From: Alnus glutinosa
Taxonomy: Eukaryota; Streptophyta; Magnoliopsida; Fagales; Betulaceae
Assembly: GCF_958979055.1 (NCBI RefSeq)
Contig: NC_084891.1
Coordinates: forward strand, 2,422,501-2,486,500
Reading direction: 5' to 3'
Length of the DNA: 64,000 nt
The translations under genes and the position numbers were made by a program. Every line of letters begins with the position of its first letter. Positions within the stretch are counted from its first letter, which is position 1. Of the stretch, positions 20,265 to 32,595 are shown piece after piece. The notes beneath the pieces are model-generated. The model was not told the DNA's origin, did not search any database, and saw nothing but the letters and a program-made list of their open reading frames with translations.

Positions 20265-23045
20265 TCAAGATACTTATTTCTCATGCAATAAGAAAAATTA
20301 AGGGCATATAAAGAAAGATTGTATGAAGTATAAGAAATGACTTAAAATAAAGATAATCTCATACATCTAGTATGTCGTGAATCTCTTTTAGTGACTCAAT
20401 CAAATATATTGTGGATTAATTATGGTTTAACAATCCACATTGTCAACACAAATGCAGAGTCCTTTTTTAAAATGGATAACACGTGTTTATAATTTGAGCT
20501 TGTTGGGATCTATAGGTTAATTTTAAAATTTAGTTATAATTTTGACCTCAAAAATGATTTATATTCCATAATCTTTTTGAAATCTATTTTCTAGTTTGGC
20601 TTATTAAAAAATTTCAATTTTATTTTAAATTTGAAATTTTTCTTATTTTTTGGTGGAATATTGGTTGGGGTTTATTTAAAGTCTATTTAAAATTGACCTA
20701 CGTCCCAATTTTTGAAACAAAATTATTTGTTTAATTCTGCATAGTGATGTTGACATAAAGTAGAGTCTTTGAGAAATATATCTCCATACAGTAAATAAAA
20801 GTCGGTAATTTACTGACTTTGGTTCTTGTGTGGGCTGCATAAGGGAAAGCATACCAACAAGACCACTAGAGGTGCCGAAGATAGCATTTTGAGATTCTTG
20901 AGATCATGTACATTGAAAGGTGTTGACCTTTTCATACTCACTGCCTAAATGGTCAGAGATATTTTTTATCTCTTTTAGTGATGACCATATAAAGTTTATG
21001 TATCTCTATCTTCTAAATATTAAAGCTGAGGTATTGAATGCTTTCAATACCTATAAGGAAGAAGAAGAGAAACAATATGAAGATCAGAAGATCTAATGTA
21101 GGCATAGAGTATTAAGGTAGGTACACACAAAAGGAAATGATTAGTAATACTAATCTGTTATTACCCTTATAGAGTAAAGCTTTGAAGACCGTTGTGTATA
21201 TGTTAAACAGGATTCCATCTAAGGTTGTCCATAAGACACCTTTTAAAGCATGAAATAGATGGAAGCTTCGTTTAAATTATTCACACATATGGGGTTGCCT
21301 TGCTAAAGAGAGGATTTATAATCCTCGCCTTAGGAAATTAGATTCAAGGACAACCAGTGGATCTTTTATAAGCTATCTAGTAAACTTTAAAGGGTTTTAA
21401 TGTTTTATTGTCCTTCATATAAGCCTAGAGTTGTTGATTGTAAAATTTCTAGAGGATGCAGAACCTAGTGGGAGTGCTCATTCACACAAATTGAAATTGA
21501 GGAAGCACTAGAGTTGGCTAAGTCTCCTCCTCATAGAGGATGAATGATTAAATTCAGGAAAAATCAGATTGATTATCCTGAGCCACAATCATTTCTAGAA
21601 CAACCAACTCATACAAAACAGGTTCAAAAGTCTATTCTCCCATTGCAAAATGCAGAGGAAGTAGAATTAAGAAAATCCTATAGAATAAATAGATCAACAA
21701 TTCTTAGTGATCATGTTGTATATCTCCCAGAGTCTGATGTTGACATTGGACATAAAGATGATCCAAATTTGTTTTCACATGCTATGAGTGGAGAAAACTC
21801 CACATTGAGATTCAGTGCCATAAAGTGAGAGTTAAGTCCATGGCTGAAGGGTCGAGCTAGACTCGTAGCCAATGGTTTTACTCATAAGGAAGGCATTGAT
21901 TATCGTGAAACATTCTTTCCAATGTATAAAAATGGTTCATCAAGATAATCATAGCATTAGTAGCTCATTTTGATCCAGAGCTACATCAAATGGATGCGAA
22001 AACAACTTTTCTAAATGAGGATCTTAAAGATGAGGTTTACATGAAACAATCAAAAGGTTTTATAAATAACAGTCAGAAAGCTTGCAAATTAAAGAATTCT
22101 ATTTATGGGCTATGATAGATCTCTCATCGGTGATATACTTTTACAAGGTAATTGAAAACCTTGATTAGTATATATACCTTAAGGTCAGTGGGAGTACAAT
22201 AATCTTTCTAGTCCTATATTTGCAAGTGATGATTTAGGTTTGCTACATAAAGTTCACAAAACTTTGAAATGAAGGATTTAGGTGAAACCTCTTATGTCTT
22301 TTGACATAGAGATTCACAGAGACATAAAGAATATTAACATTGTCTCGGAAGGCCTACATTGAAAAAGTTTTGGGAAAATTTAGAATGAAGGATTATGTAC
22401 CTTCAGTAGCAATTAAGAGGGACCAATTAAATAAAGATTAATGTCCCAAAGGTATTGGAATAAGGGCAGATGAAAAGTTTTAAAAGTCTGCATTATACAT
22501 AACCATATGACTGACAATAAGTATATTGAGTCAATAAAGTGCTGCAAATAAAGTCTTGCGGTATATGCAAGGAACCAAGAAGTACAACTTAACCTAAGGA
22601 TACACTTTCCATTTGAAAGTGGTTAGTTGTTCAGATTTGAGTTTTGCTGATTGTGTAGATAGTAGAAAGTCTACTTTAGGGTATATATCTTTTTATTGAA
22701 GGATATATCCTAGAGATGCAGTATGCAGACTATAGTTGCTACGTCTACCAAGAAAGCTAAAAGTCTAGCGTGCTATGAATTTAGTACACAGGCATGATGG
22801 TTGAGACATTTGTTGAAAGTCTCAATCTTGTCGATTTTTACAGTTAGACCATAAAGATACTCTGCGATAATTCTACTATAATCTTCTTTATAAGAATAAA
22901 GAGTAGAAGCAGAAGTAAATCGACATCAAGTATCTCAGTACGAGATATAACATTAAGAGACATAAAGGGTCTATTGAGCATATAAGTGCTGAATTAATGA
23001 TTGCGGATCCCATGACTTAAAGTTTACCGGTAAAGAAAGAATAAA
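20265..23045 (+). pseudogene. Degenerate copia gag-pol (zinc knuckle, protease, integrase, RT, RNase H)
   Basis: Domain relics appear in order. A zinc knuckle near 20270-20330 has its first Cys replaced and a stop inside. A protease stretch near 20407-20460 lacks the catalytic Asp. Integrase relics occur around 20830-21060 (CGLHKGKHTNKTTRGA and a CLNGQ-like motif). The longest open stretch, 21544-21828, is the pre-RT region. RT starts near 21850 (RARLVANGFTHKEGIDYRET), then shifts frame (MDAKTTFLNEDL near 21991). RNase H runs near 22550-23030 (CVDSRKSTLGYI, SIEHISAELMIADPMT). Many stops and frameshifts occur. The bases that should encode the YVDD metal-binding box are missing near 22214-22222. 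It cannot supply its own enzymes. Confidence 0.9.
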
Positions 23046-23405
23046 GTCATGCGGAATATATGAGACTCATTAATTCATTTTCGCTTGGTTTGTCTCTTTT
23101 TGGTCTATAGACATAAAGTTATTGTAATAAATAATTTTTGTGCACATTTTGTTATTTTATCCATGAGGATAAATAAAGTTGGACCCGAATGACTTATAGG
23201 AAGTTCATTCATAAAGCTTTATTATCCATAAGGTACTCATGTAAGGAGTGTTTTACATCGTGATACATGGAAGGGACGACCTAATTTTATAATGGTTTTA
23301 CCGCCATGATTCGTGTGAAACATTTCTTATCTGAGTGGAAGGATTCCATAAGTGATTGGCCAAACTAAGGAACCTAATACCATAAAGTCATGTGTCATAA
23401 AGGCC

Positions 23406-23416
23406 AAGTGGGAGAA
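23406..23416 (+). other. Polypurine tract
   Basis: AAGTGGGAGAA directly precedes the TGTT of the 3' LTR; it is the plus-strand primer site typical of plant copia elements. Confidence 0.9.
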
Positions 23417-23838
23417 TGTTAGATATTGTCTCCATATATGGCCTATATGCCACATATACAGTGTTCATTATATTTATTATAAATATAATATACGGTATTA
23501 CGGTTAGGTAATTTAATTAATTTAGATTACCGTAATGGAATCGTTTAATTGATTTAAAATCAATTAATAATATTGTTTCCTTGATGGGAGGAACAATACG
23601 GTACTTACCATATTTGAGGGTCCCTGACCTAACCTATAAATAAACAGCCTGTGTACACCATCAGTACGGCAATACAGTCATAGGCATAGGTTAGAAGATC
23701 CTTCAAATAACCTCTTCTTGTTCTTCAGATGGATCGTGGAGACGCTTGAGCAAACATGGCTAGAGGTAAGCCTGAATCCTGTTTATTCGTTTTCCGCTGC
23801 GCATGTTAGATTAAATAATATGTTGATTATTTCTAACA
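23417..23838 (+). repeat. 3' LTR (422 bp)
   Basis: It has the same ends and length as the 5' LTR, with two transitions between them, and is followed by the T-run target duplicate at 23839. Confidence 0.97.
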
Positions 23839-23844
23839 TTTTTT

Positions 23845-24957
23845 ACATACATAGAAAATCTTCTTTCCATTGCCATGGCAAACTAGAGAGACTTACTACT
23901 ACTGCTGTACGTTACCAAACATGATTTCACTCGTTAAATTAAATATATTTTCTCCTGTTCTGTATCTTACAAAAACTTTATGAACTAGTAGGTCGTCTTC
24001 TCCAAGCGTGCAACAATAAAAGATATTGGTCGCTCACTGAGCACAATTTATCAACAACACCCATTAGTACTTGAAGTCTCTCCTCCACTCCAATGCTCTT
24101 TCCTTTTCATCAAAGTACAACAAATATTCTGGAAAAGTTGAGATCAAAGTACTATATGGTTCCGGGTTTCAATTCGACGGGACCTGCCACTCAAAATACA
24201 TTTAAACATTTGGTAAAATCTTGGTTTGGTCTTTAAAATCATGCATTTTTTTTAAAAATACTCCGAGTTCAAACGGTCACTTTTTAAAAATGCACTCTCA
24301 GAGTGATATTTTCTACAATTTTGTTTAAAAATGTACTTTTGACCTACAAAGTCGCAAGGCCAACAGAGTCGAAATATATCTAGTACATTAGTACGTGGGA
24401 TGTGTTGCTCTAACAGTGTTGTAAGAATAGCTGAATGATGATGATGCCCAAAACAGTAGCCTAATCTACAGTTGAATTGCTTGTGGGCATAACATATCAA
24501 AAGGATATCAATAGTGTTTTGTTTTAATCAACAATATTTTGTGCCCTTTTATGATTAATAAAGTTTTATTCGACACCAAAAAATACCACTCAAATCAGTC
24601 ATTACTAGAAACAAATTTGTAATCTTCTCCTTAAAATTTTTTTCAAGAGAAAATTATTTCATATAATTTTTTCTTTAAAACATATAATTTTTTATTTTAT
24701 TAAAAATACATGTAAAAATCACATCAATTTAAAACGTTGGATTATTTAAAAAAAAAAGTTGGAGGAATTTATCGACTCAATTTGAAAAAAAAAAATGTCT
24801 ACCGAAACATCTCTAATGTAATTTCTCAAGCCCACGCCAAAAGCCCGACCCTTTTGGAAGCCCTACAGAGAAACAGAATACCCACCATCTCCAACCCAAA
24901 GTCACAGGGTTCTCAGCACACAGAGAGAGAGAGCGAGGGCGAGAGAGAGAGTGGAAG
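23845..24957. other. Region upstream of the HIBCH-like gene
   Basis: AT-rich, with no gene recognised. The last 60 bp before the ATG at 24958 hold GA repeats (GAGAGAGAGCGAGGGCGAGA), common in plant 5' UTRs and core promoters. A TTTAAAAATGCACT-type repeat lies around 24250-24330. Confidence 0.5.
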
Positions 24958-27900
24958 ATGCGGAGTGTGAAAGCTTTGGTTGGTTTGAGTAGGGGCTCAT
25001 TTCAGAGAGTGAGCTTTCTCTCTCTCTCACAGCAGAGAGACTTTTCTGCTCAACCAAACTACACTCAAAACGATGATCTTCAAGACCAGGTCAGTCTCTC
25101 ATTCTTACCTTTTCTTTAGTTACATATATATGCTTGTATATGTGTATATATGTATGTTTGTGCTGAAAATAAGTTAGTTTCAGAGATTTATATATGCCTA
25201 TGCTCTCTCATTCTCTATAAAATTTGTTCATTTTGTTTCTAAGATGAAACCCCATTTGTTGGTCTTGTTTTTTTAATCTCAAAGGTTCCTAATTTGGGTC
25301 AAATTTCAGGTTTTAGTTGAAGGAAGAGCTAAGTCAAGAGCTGCCATTATCAACAGACCTTCTGCTCTTAATGCTCTCACTACTTCAATGGTCTTCTTCT
25401 TCTTTTTTTCTTTTTTCTTTTTTGTGTTACATTTCCTCCGTTTCCCATCACTTTCTCCTTCTAGCTGTTTGTTCAGTCCATGCCCATTTGGTGATATTGT
25501 GAACTGGAGTTGTTTTTCTTTTATAGGCGGCTCGGCTTAAGAGATTGTACGAATCATGGGAAGAAAATCCAGATATTGGCTTTGTCTTGATGAAGGTATT
25601 ACATTGTTTTCGGTCGCCCACACAACATCTTATTCTTCATATCTATTTGGGCATGCTTGATTTCATTTTAAATAACGTGACTTTGGAATTTGCTGACTTA
25701 GTTGAGAATTACCAATGTTGTTTCTGAGAATGGCCAGTGTTATCTTATGACAGCAGAAAATGCATGAGGGAAGTAAGGGTTCTGGTTTTTTGAACTATTG
25801 CTATCAAACAAAAACAAAAGAGAAAGAAGAGATTACTTTGATAATGTAGACAGCAGAAAATGCATGAAGTAAGGATGTTTCTAGAGATGGGCATTTTTAG
25901 AATAATTTTATTGAAACCGTTAGTAGAGATGAGCTTCAAAACCTATTTTCTGCATCTAATTTACTTACTTCATTAGTGGAAGTGCTTCTCAAACATGCCT
26001 TTCTGCTTCAAATTTGGTCATCCTTGGTGGCTGAGCTGCTATCTTAAATTTTTTGAAGGGTAGTGGCAGAGCTTTCTGTTCTGGTGCAGATGTTGTTACC
26101 CTTTATCATTTAATCAATGAAGGTGCGTTGCCTTCCGATCTTTTTTAATTTCTTTGAATGATTAGGTTCAACTCCATACTTCTCTGTTCCAGGTATCAAC
26201 TTGAAAGCCATTCTAACTATGGTTTTCGGAACCCAAAAAAAAAAAACCAGATAATTTCATTCCCTTTTTTGTAGCACTTGTAAGACCTAGTTTGATTTTA
26301 TCATTTAATCAATGAAGGTGCGTTGCATAATTTTTTTATTTTTATTTTTTTCTATGATTAGAGTTAACTCCATACTTCTTTGTTGCATGCATCAACTTGA
26401 AAGTGATTGGTTTTATGTAATATAGCCATTCTAACTATGGTTTTCGGAACAAAAAAAAAACAGATAATTTCATTTCCTTTTTTTTAGCACTTATACGACC
26501 TAGTTTGATTTTTCATAACTGCTGATTTAGGGAATTCCACCTTTATGGGGTTTTCTTTGGTTGTGGGTGTGAACTTGTTTAGGTGTCCAAAGTACTGAAG
26601 AGCTTAACGAGTAATATCATTGTTTCTGATCTGCATATCTGACTAATTTTCTTTATATATGGTCCATTGTGTAACAAGGTCAGTATTATGTTACAGACTT
26701 TAATAATGACTAAATCAGACTGCTATTAAGGATTGGAACTCAGTGATCAGGCTAAAATGTTTATATCGAATCTTACAGATTGTTCTCAGCTACAAATTAC
26801 TTATTCACCACAGAAAAAGAATTTATAGATTTTTATATTGAGCGGCCTTTTGATTTTGTAATTATTATCTAAGATCGATTAAATAAATATTATCATGTCT
26901 TGGGTATTTGCACTAAGCAAATCAGTGGAGAGGTTATGCTCATTTGGACCAGGCTGGTCAGATGGATTATAGAACAAAATCAACATTGGAATTCTGAATC
27001 AATTTACACAAAATGGAATTCATGCTATTCTTGCCATAATTGGACTTTGATTTTTGATGAAAATGTTACAAGTATCAATGGCTATACATAAGGTGTAACT
27101 AGTGTCCTATTTCCTATTTTGTAATTTTAAATTTCTCAATGCACTTTGCTTTTGGTTGGGAATCAGTTGTTATACGAATCGAGTAGGTTTTGTTGTTAAT
27201 ACCTTTCTAGCTATTTTGATAATGTGCAGGGAATGTTGAGGAGTGTAAAAAGTTTTTTGAGACATTATATAAGTTTGTATATCTTCAAGGGACATATTTG
27301 AAGCCACATGTGAGTATTCAACCGTTTTAAATTTGAGACGTCAGAAAATTTTGGTGAATGAACCATCTTATCCAAGATATATGTTATTACCTTTGGGAAG
27401 TGGCCATGTTTCAGACATTCTTAAATGTTTGTGAAAATATTAAGAATATAGATCATGTTTTGTCTTACTCGCCCCTACAATATTAATGAAGATATAGAAC
27501 AATAATTTGTTCTTTCTCCATTCATGAGTAAATTTATAGTATGTGTTAACCATTGAAGATATTATTCATTCCTGAAAAATGTTGGTAAAGTATCCAATAG
27601 AGTAGTGAGGGTGAGCCCAAATCTAAAGTATCAAAGAAGCACTTAGTCCAGGCTAGATGCTTACTCAGCCTTTGATAAGGTTGATCTTATGTAAATACAT
27701 AACTAACATCTTTTGATATATCTTGTATAGTGTGGGTATATGAAAAGCATGGGCTAGTGCTGTGTGTATCGGTTCTCTCCTCTATAACCAATTAAAGTAA
27801 TCTTTGTTGCCAATTTGTTTTCTTGTTAGGATCTGGGTGGTATTGACTATGGTATCTTGCATTTGATGTTTGTGTGATAGCAGTTTTTTTCTTTTTATAA

Positions 27901-30900
27901 TCACACGATGAGTTGTAGCATGCTTGTAGTTCACTTGTTTTCTTTGCTTAGAATAAGTGGTTCCCCCCTCCCGCCCCCCTGTGTCCTTCTTTATCACTGT
28001 TTAGATGGGACCCTTGATGATCATTTAATCTACATCTATACAGGTGGCTATCTTGGATGGTATCACTATGGGAGGTGGGGCTGGAATTTCGCTTCCAGGA
28101 ATGTTCCGTTTGGTAACTGATAAAACTGTATGTAACTGCTGCTATGCCCTACTGAATCTAATCATTACTACTAGATTGTTGTTTGAGTTATCAATAGCCT
28201 CCTGTTTTATATGAAATGTAAAAAGTTCCAATAAGTGAAGCACTTTATTCGATTTTATGCTATAATCTTGACCAATAATGCAAGTATACGTCCTTAACCT
28301 TTGGATGAGATGAAAAGGCCATATTCTTGATTGCATGATAATGTTTTTTTCTGTTCTGCTAGGGCTTCCAGACAGAATAAATATGCTCGGTTTTTCCGGG
28401 TGATGAGGATCATTTTGTAATTTCTCTTGGCCTGTAGAATATCTAATTAACAGAAATATAGATCTCTAGATCCACTCTTTGATTTGACCTCTAGAAGCAA
28501 AGATCAATTTGTGTAGCATTTTTTCTGAACTCTTTCTTTCTGGCCTGCTTTATTTACAGCTGTATAATCACCATGTGTTGGTGAAGTAGATGCATAGATT
28601 AACAGTTTCTAACCTAAATTGCAGGTTTTTTCTCATCCAGAGACTCAAATGGGTTTCCATCCCGATGCAGGGGCTTCCTTTTATCTTTCTCGTCTACCTG
28701 GCTATTTGGGTGAAGTATATTTTTCTCAGTTTGCAATATGCAATATTTCCAAGTAAAACATAAGCGCAATGAGATTATTTGGATCCCCATGGTTTTTGTA
28801 AACTATTCAATCACTAGGATCCAGTATTTGACTGTTTCTCAAGTAAACCCCAAAATTTATTTGCAAAATGTTGGATTCTTTTTTCTTTGCAGGGGAATAC
28901 TTAGCCCTTACTGGAGACAAGCTTAATGGTGTAGAAATGATTGCTTGTGGCCTTGCTACTCACTATTCACTAAATGCGGTTTGTTTTCACTTCTTTTCCT
29001 TCTTTCTTTCTGTTTTTGTGTTTTGGGGTTTATCATTATGGATAGCTGTTATTAATCAGTTCTTTCCTTCAGAGACTTGCTTCGATTGAAGAACGCCTTG
29101 GGAAATTGATCACAGATGATCCTTCTGTTATACAAGCATCCCTTGCGCAATATGGTGATCTTGTCTATCCAGAAAGGGGGAGTGTTCTTCGCAAGTAATG
29201 CTCTGTCAAAAAAATCTTCGTTCTGCAGGATTTTTATCATTTTTCTTGCCCATCATATTACTAAATTTGTAGTTTCTATGGATATAAATAAGTTCGTATA
29301 AAAGGCTGGAAATTTTAGGCTATGCTCATCGATGATTTCATTTTCAGCTGAAACTACAATGCATGAGGATGTATCAACCCATATCTATTTATCTATGATA
29401 TACTGGCAGTGTGAATAAGTGCTTTATACATCTATTTGTCATGCTTTATAAGCAGCTGGAGAAACCTAATTTGCATGGTTTCATTTTGAGAAACGGCAAA
29501 AGTACTGGTCCCTGAAATTAGGCACATGATTGATTTTCGTCCCTCAAATTTTAAAAGTTCCAATTTCATGCCTGAAAAATTTAAAAGGTAGCGATGCAGT
29601 CCTTCTGTCCATCAATCATGAATCGAATTGTATGTGTGACTAATAGAAGACTGATGATAAGGTTATAATTTGATGCAGCTTTCACATAGATGAATGGAAG
29701 GACAACATTACCACTTTTTCAAATTTTTCTGGGACGAAATTGAAAACTAGTTTTTTGGTATAAGAATATTGTCAATCACCTTGCTTTTTTGCAATTGATA
29801 TCCAATGACTCAGATTGATTTTGTTTACTTTCCGTTACACTGGACTCCTAATTCAATGAGTCATGCATGAGAATGAAGGAAAAAGTGCGCCTCTATGTTT
29901 CAAGATTGCTATCCCCCAAGGAAAACATGGCTCTCTTTTTGTGTAGAACTCCCCTCTGCCTCTATAACGAGTATGAAATCTTGACTTTCCATATTGTTGG
30001 TCTGAAGGTCAAAATAATCAATTGATGGTAATGGCCATTTTTGTAGACATTCATTCGTATTCTTGTGATTCCGGAATTCCTGGAATCACTGGATTTATTA
30101 TTTGATAGTATACTGCAGAAGTGTATGCAGCAGCACTGTTCTGTGTGTCTCTGACATAATTTACTTGCTCATTTTGATGTTGACTCAGGATTGACACCAT
30201 TGATAGATGTTTCAGCCGTGATACAGTTGAGGAAATTATAGATGCATTGGTAAGCATGAAATTATATTTCTTTACTGTGTACTTGTTTGGGTTGGATAAT
30301 GGAGAGTGCTTAATCCAACCTTGTCAGATAAAGGCCCAGCAAAACTAGTTGATGGTTGACTACTATTGTAATGAACATTAGTTTTTCTCTTTTTTCTGTC
30401 AATTTTCTAGAGTTTCTGTAAAAATGAAAAGAAGATTTCTTTATTTTTTGTTGGAAAGAATGTCGAGTTTATTTTTAGGGGAAACTTCATTTAATCCTCC
30501 CTAAACTTCCATCATTTTTGCAATCTTTCCCCCAAAGTTCAAAAACTCACAATTTGGTGTATCCAACTTTCAATTTTTTGCAATCTCACCCCCCCGTTCG
30601 GGTTTGGGGTTAAATCAAACAGGCAAAGGGTAAAATGACCCTTATATCCCTATAAACTTTATAAAATTCAAATTACCAAACCACTCCCATTTTATAGGGG
30701 GAAAAATGAGCGTATTTTGGTGATTTTCACATCCTCCATTAGGATTTAATAGAAAATCTTAACGGAGGGGTGGAATTGCAAATAATTGAAAGTCGGATAC
30801 ACTAAATTGAGAATTTTTGAACTTGGGGGAGGGGAAAGATTGCAAAAATGATGAAAGTTCAGAAGGGTTAAGTGAAGTTTCTCCTTATTTTTATTAATTT

Positions 30901-32595
30901 TTGGTACTTTGAAAGTACATATCACGATTTCCAGTAGCTTTCTGGTGGTTACTCCTGTCTTTGTGATGCTTGCTAAAATAATTGACTGTTCTATAGTCAA
31001 CTGTATTTGTTGCTTTCCTTTTCTTTTTTGTTTTTCTACTTGAGAAGGGAAAAAGAAAATAACTTTTGGCTTCAAAATAGAAAATTTGGTTCTATGGTAA
31101 AATATAGGATGAATCCCTTTAAACAGTCTGAAGTAAATATGCTCTTAGGTACTTTAGCCCCCCCACCTCCCCTCCCTCTTGGTGATAAGCAAAATTCCAT
31201 CACTGCCATCAAAAAATCAAGGGCCACAATATTAGCATTAAGTTCCTTATTACTTTTATGATTTGGTAAAATCTCAGCATGCCAGCATCAAAGAGTAAAT
31301 TAGTGACCCAATAATCAGCTGGATTTGTTAAGTTTTAATCATTTGCAGCAATATCTTTACAACACTACCAATAGTTTAATTGTTTAAAGAACTACTTTTT
31401 AAAATATATAGCTGATATCTTTAACTCATTGTGATTCATTTATTGATATGCTCGATTTGCTAAATGGGTTCCATGCTTAGTCCTTTTACTTTGATGCTTA
31501 TAGGGAAAGTTTTGCTTTCAAAAAATCCAGTTCAACTGAAGTCCTAGATTAAAAGAGCTAATACAAATAAACAATTCAGCCATTAATTTGCATTAGCTGC
31601 ATGTCAGTCTCAGGCAAGGAGTTGGAAGACTAATTCTGAATTTTATGTGACTTGAGATATTGTTCCTTGCATAAAGAGACAGAATAAATTTCCGAATTAA
31701 ATGTTATTCAATTGGTGTTGGGAAATATCCACTCTGTTGGGGCAATTGTTAGATAAAATTTAATAACTCTTTATCTAAATTTATACTAGAATTTACATCC
31801 TGATGTAATGCTTATTTCTTCATAATAATTTGCTCAGGAAAAGGAGGCAGCCGAGTCTTATGATGAATGGTGTAAAGCAGCCCTGAAGAAACTAAGAGAA
31901 ACCTCCCCTATAAGCCTGAAAGTTACTTTACGATCTGTGAGTTACTTCTTTGCATGCATATGGGGTTCTATTTAAATTGTTTTATTACGACCAGGATAAA
32001 TTTGAACCATGCCTTGACTTTCTTCTTTGCAATTAGATACGTGAGGGTAGATTTCAAACTCTTCATCAGTGTCTTGCTCGTGAGTATCGGATATCCCTTA
32101 ATGGAGTTTCTAAACGGGTTTCTGATGACTTTTGCGAGGTTTGGGCTAAACTAATTGCATACGTTCTAACGTTATACCTAATCTTTTCTTCCTCATTAGA
32201 AGTTTTTCCTGTATGCTTCATATGGACTAGGGTTGCGCCTCTCCGTGCTTTTTTTTTTTATTGAGATTGAATTACTTATTTTAAAAATAAAAAAAAAACG
32301 TTCTAATGTTACCCGGTTTTTCATATATCTGTAGGGTGTTCGGGCACAATTGGTGGATAAGGACTTCGCCCCAAAGGTATGATCTTTCTTTGTCCATAAT
32401 CTGTATTTTAACCATTAAATCTTTTTTCAAGTTAAATTGATTGTGTTGGTTGATTTTTTAATTGCCAATATGCAGTGGGATCCTCCTAGTTTAGAAGAGG
32501 TATCAAAAGACATGGTTGACTGCTACTTCTCTCGCCTTGATGAGTTAGAGCCTGAACTGGAGCTGCCTACAGCATTGCGAGAGCCTTATATGTGA
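24958..32595 (+). CDS. 3-hydroxyisobutyryl-CoA hydrolase-like protein, mitochondrial (14 exons, 408 aa)
   Basis: Exons: 24958-25089, 25310-25390, 25527-25595, 26059-26122, 27230-27309, 28044-28127, 28625-28709, 28893-28978, 29073-29194, 30189-30249, 31838-31936, 32037-32138, 32335-32376, 32476-32595. All have GT/AG borders and phases sum to 409 codons with the TGA, a usual length for the family. Residues 1-40 are Arg/Ser-rich with few acids, a mitochondrial presequence (inference). The crotonase fold follows: [11 protein letters not shown] (95-105) and MGGGAGIS (151-158) form the CoA/oxyanion part; [12 protein letters not shown] (175-186) holds the Glu/Asp pair, eight residues apart, that defines the hydrolase subfamily. 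The C-terminal HIBCH domain ends TALREPYM. In valine catabolism HIBCH frees 3-hydroxyisobutyrate from CoA; plant paralogues may use other acyl-CoAs. Intact. Ends 1.16 kb tail-to-tail from NRPD2. Confidence 0.95.
26101..26513 (+). repeat. Intron duplication that copied an exon end and its splice donor
   Basis: The last 20 or so bases of exon 4 with its donor (CATTTAATCAATGAAG then GTGCGTTG) recur at about 26300-26325, 195 bp downstream. The sequence after each copy is also duplicated (GCCATTCTAACTATGG, CAGATAATTTCATT, GACCTAGTTTGAT). The second donor at 26318 is therefore a decoy inside intron 4. Confidence 0.88.
29494..29762. repeat. Degenerate long-inverted-repeat element (Mutator-type MITE?)
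   Basis: The left part (GTCCCTGAAATT... and TTTTCGTCCCTCAAATTT) and the right part (AAATTTTTCTGGGACGAAAT) are roughly inverted copies flanking a central CATCAATC/GATGAATG zone. It is weaker than the elements with clear 9-bp duplications. It lies in intron 9 of the hydrolase gene. Confidence 0.4.
30478..30884. mobile_element. Mutator-like palindromic MITE (407 bp) in intron 10
   Basis: The ends GGGGAAACTTCATTTAATCC and GGAGAAACTTCACTTAACCC (reverse complement of the right end) start inverted repeats of well over 100 bp. Both flanks carry the 9-bp sequence TTATTTTTA (30469-30477 and 30885-30893), the duplication length of Mutator elements. It has no coding capacity. Confidence 0.88.

Larger units (their letters stand above)
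16763..23838 (+). mobile_element. Ty1-copia LTR retrotransposon, structurally complete, coding-dead
   Basis: The element spans 7,076 bp. It has two 422-bp LTRs with TGTTAGA/TCTAACA ends, a 2-nt spacer, an initiator tRNA-Met primer site, a polypurine tract abutting the 3' LTR, and T-runs on both flanks (16757-16762 and 23839-23844) consistent with a 5-bp TTTTT target duplication. Relics of zinc knuckle, protease, integrase, RT and RNase H occur in copia order (integrase before RT) in the second half, all broken. The first half is long and non-coding: a GC-rich palindrome array, an A-run, and two sets of tandem repeats. The LTRs differ at only two sites, both transitions, so insertion was recent although the genes are old wreckage. 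It behaves like a non-autonomous copia derivative. Confidence 0.95.
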
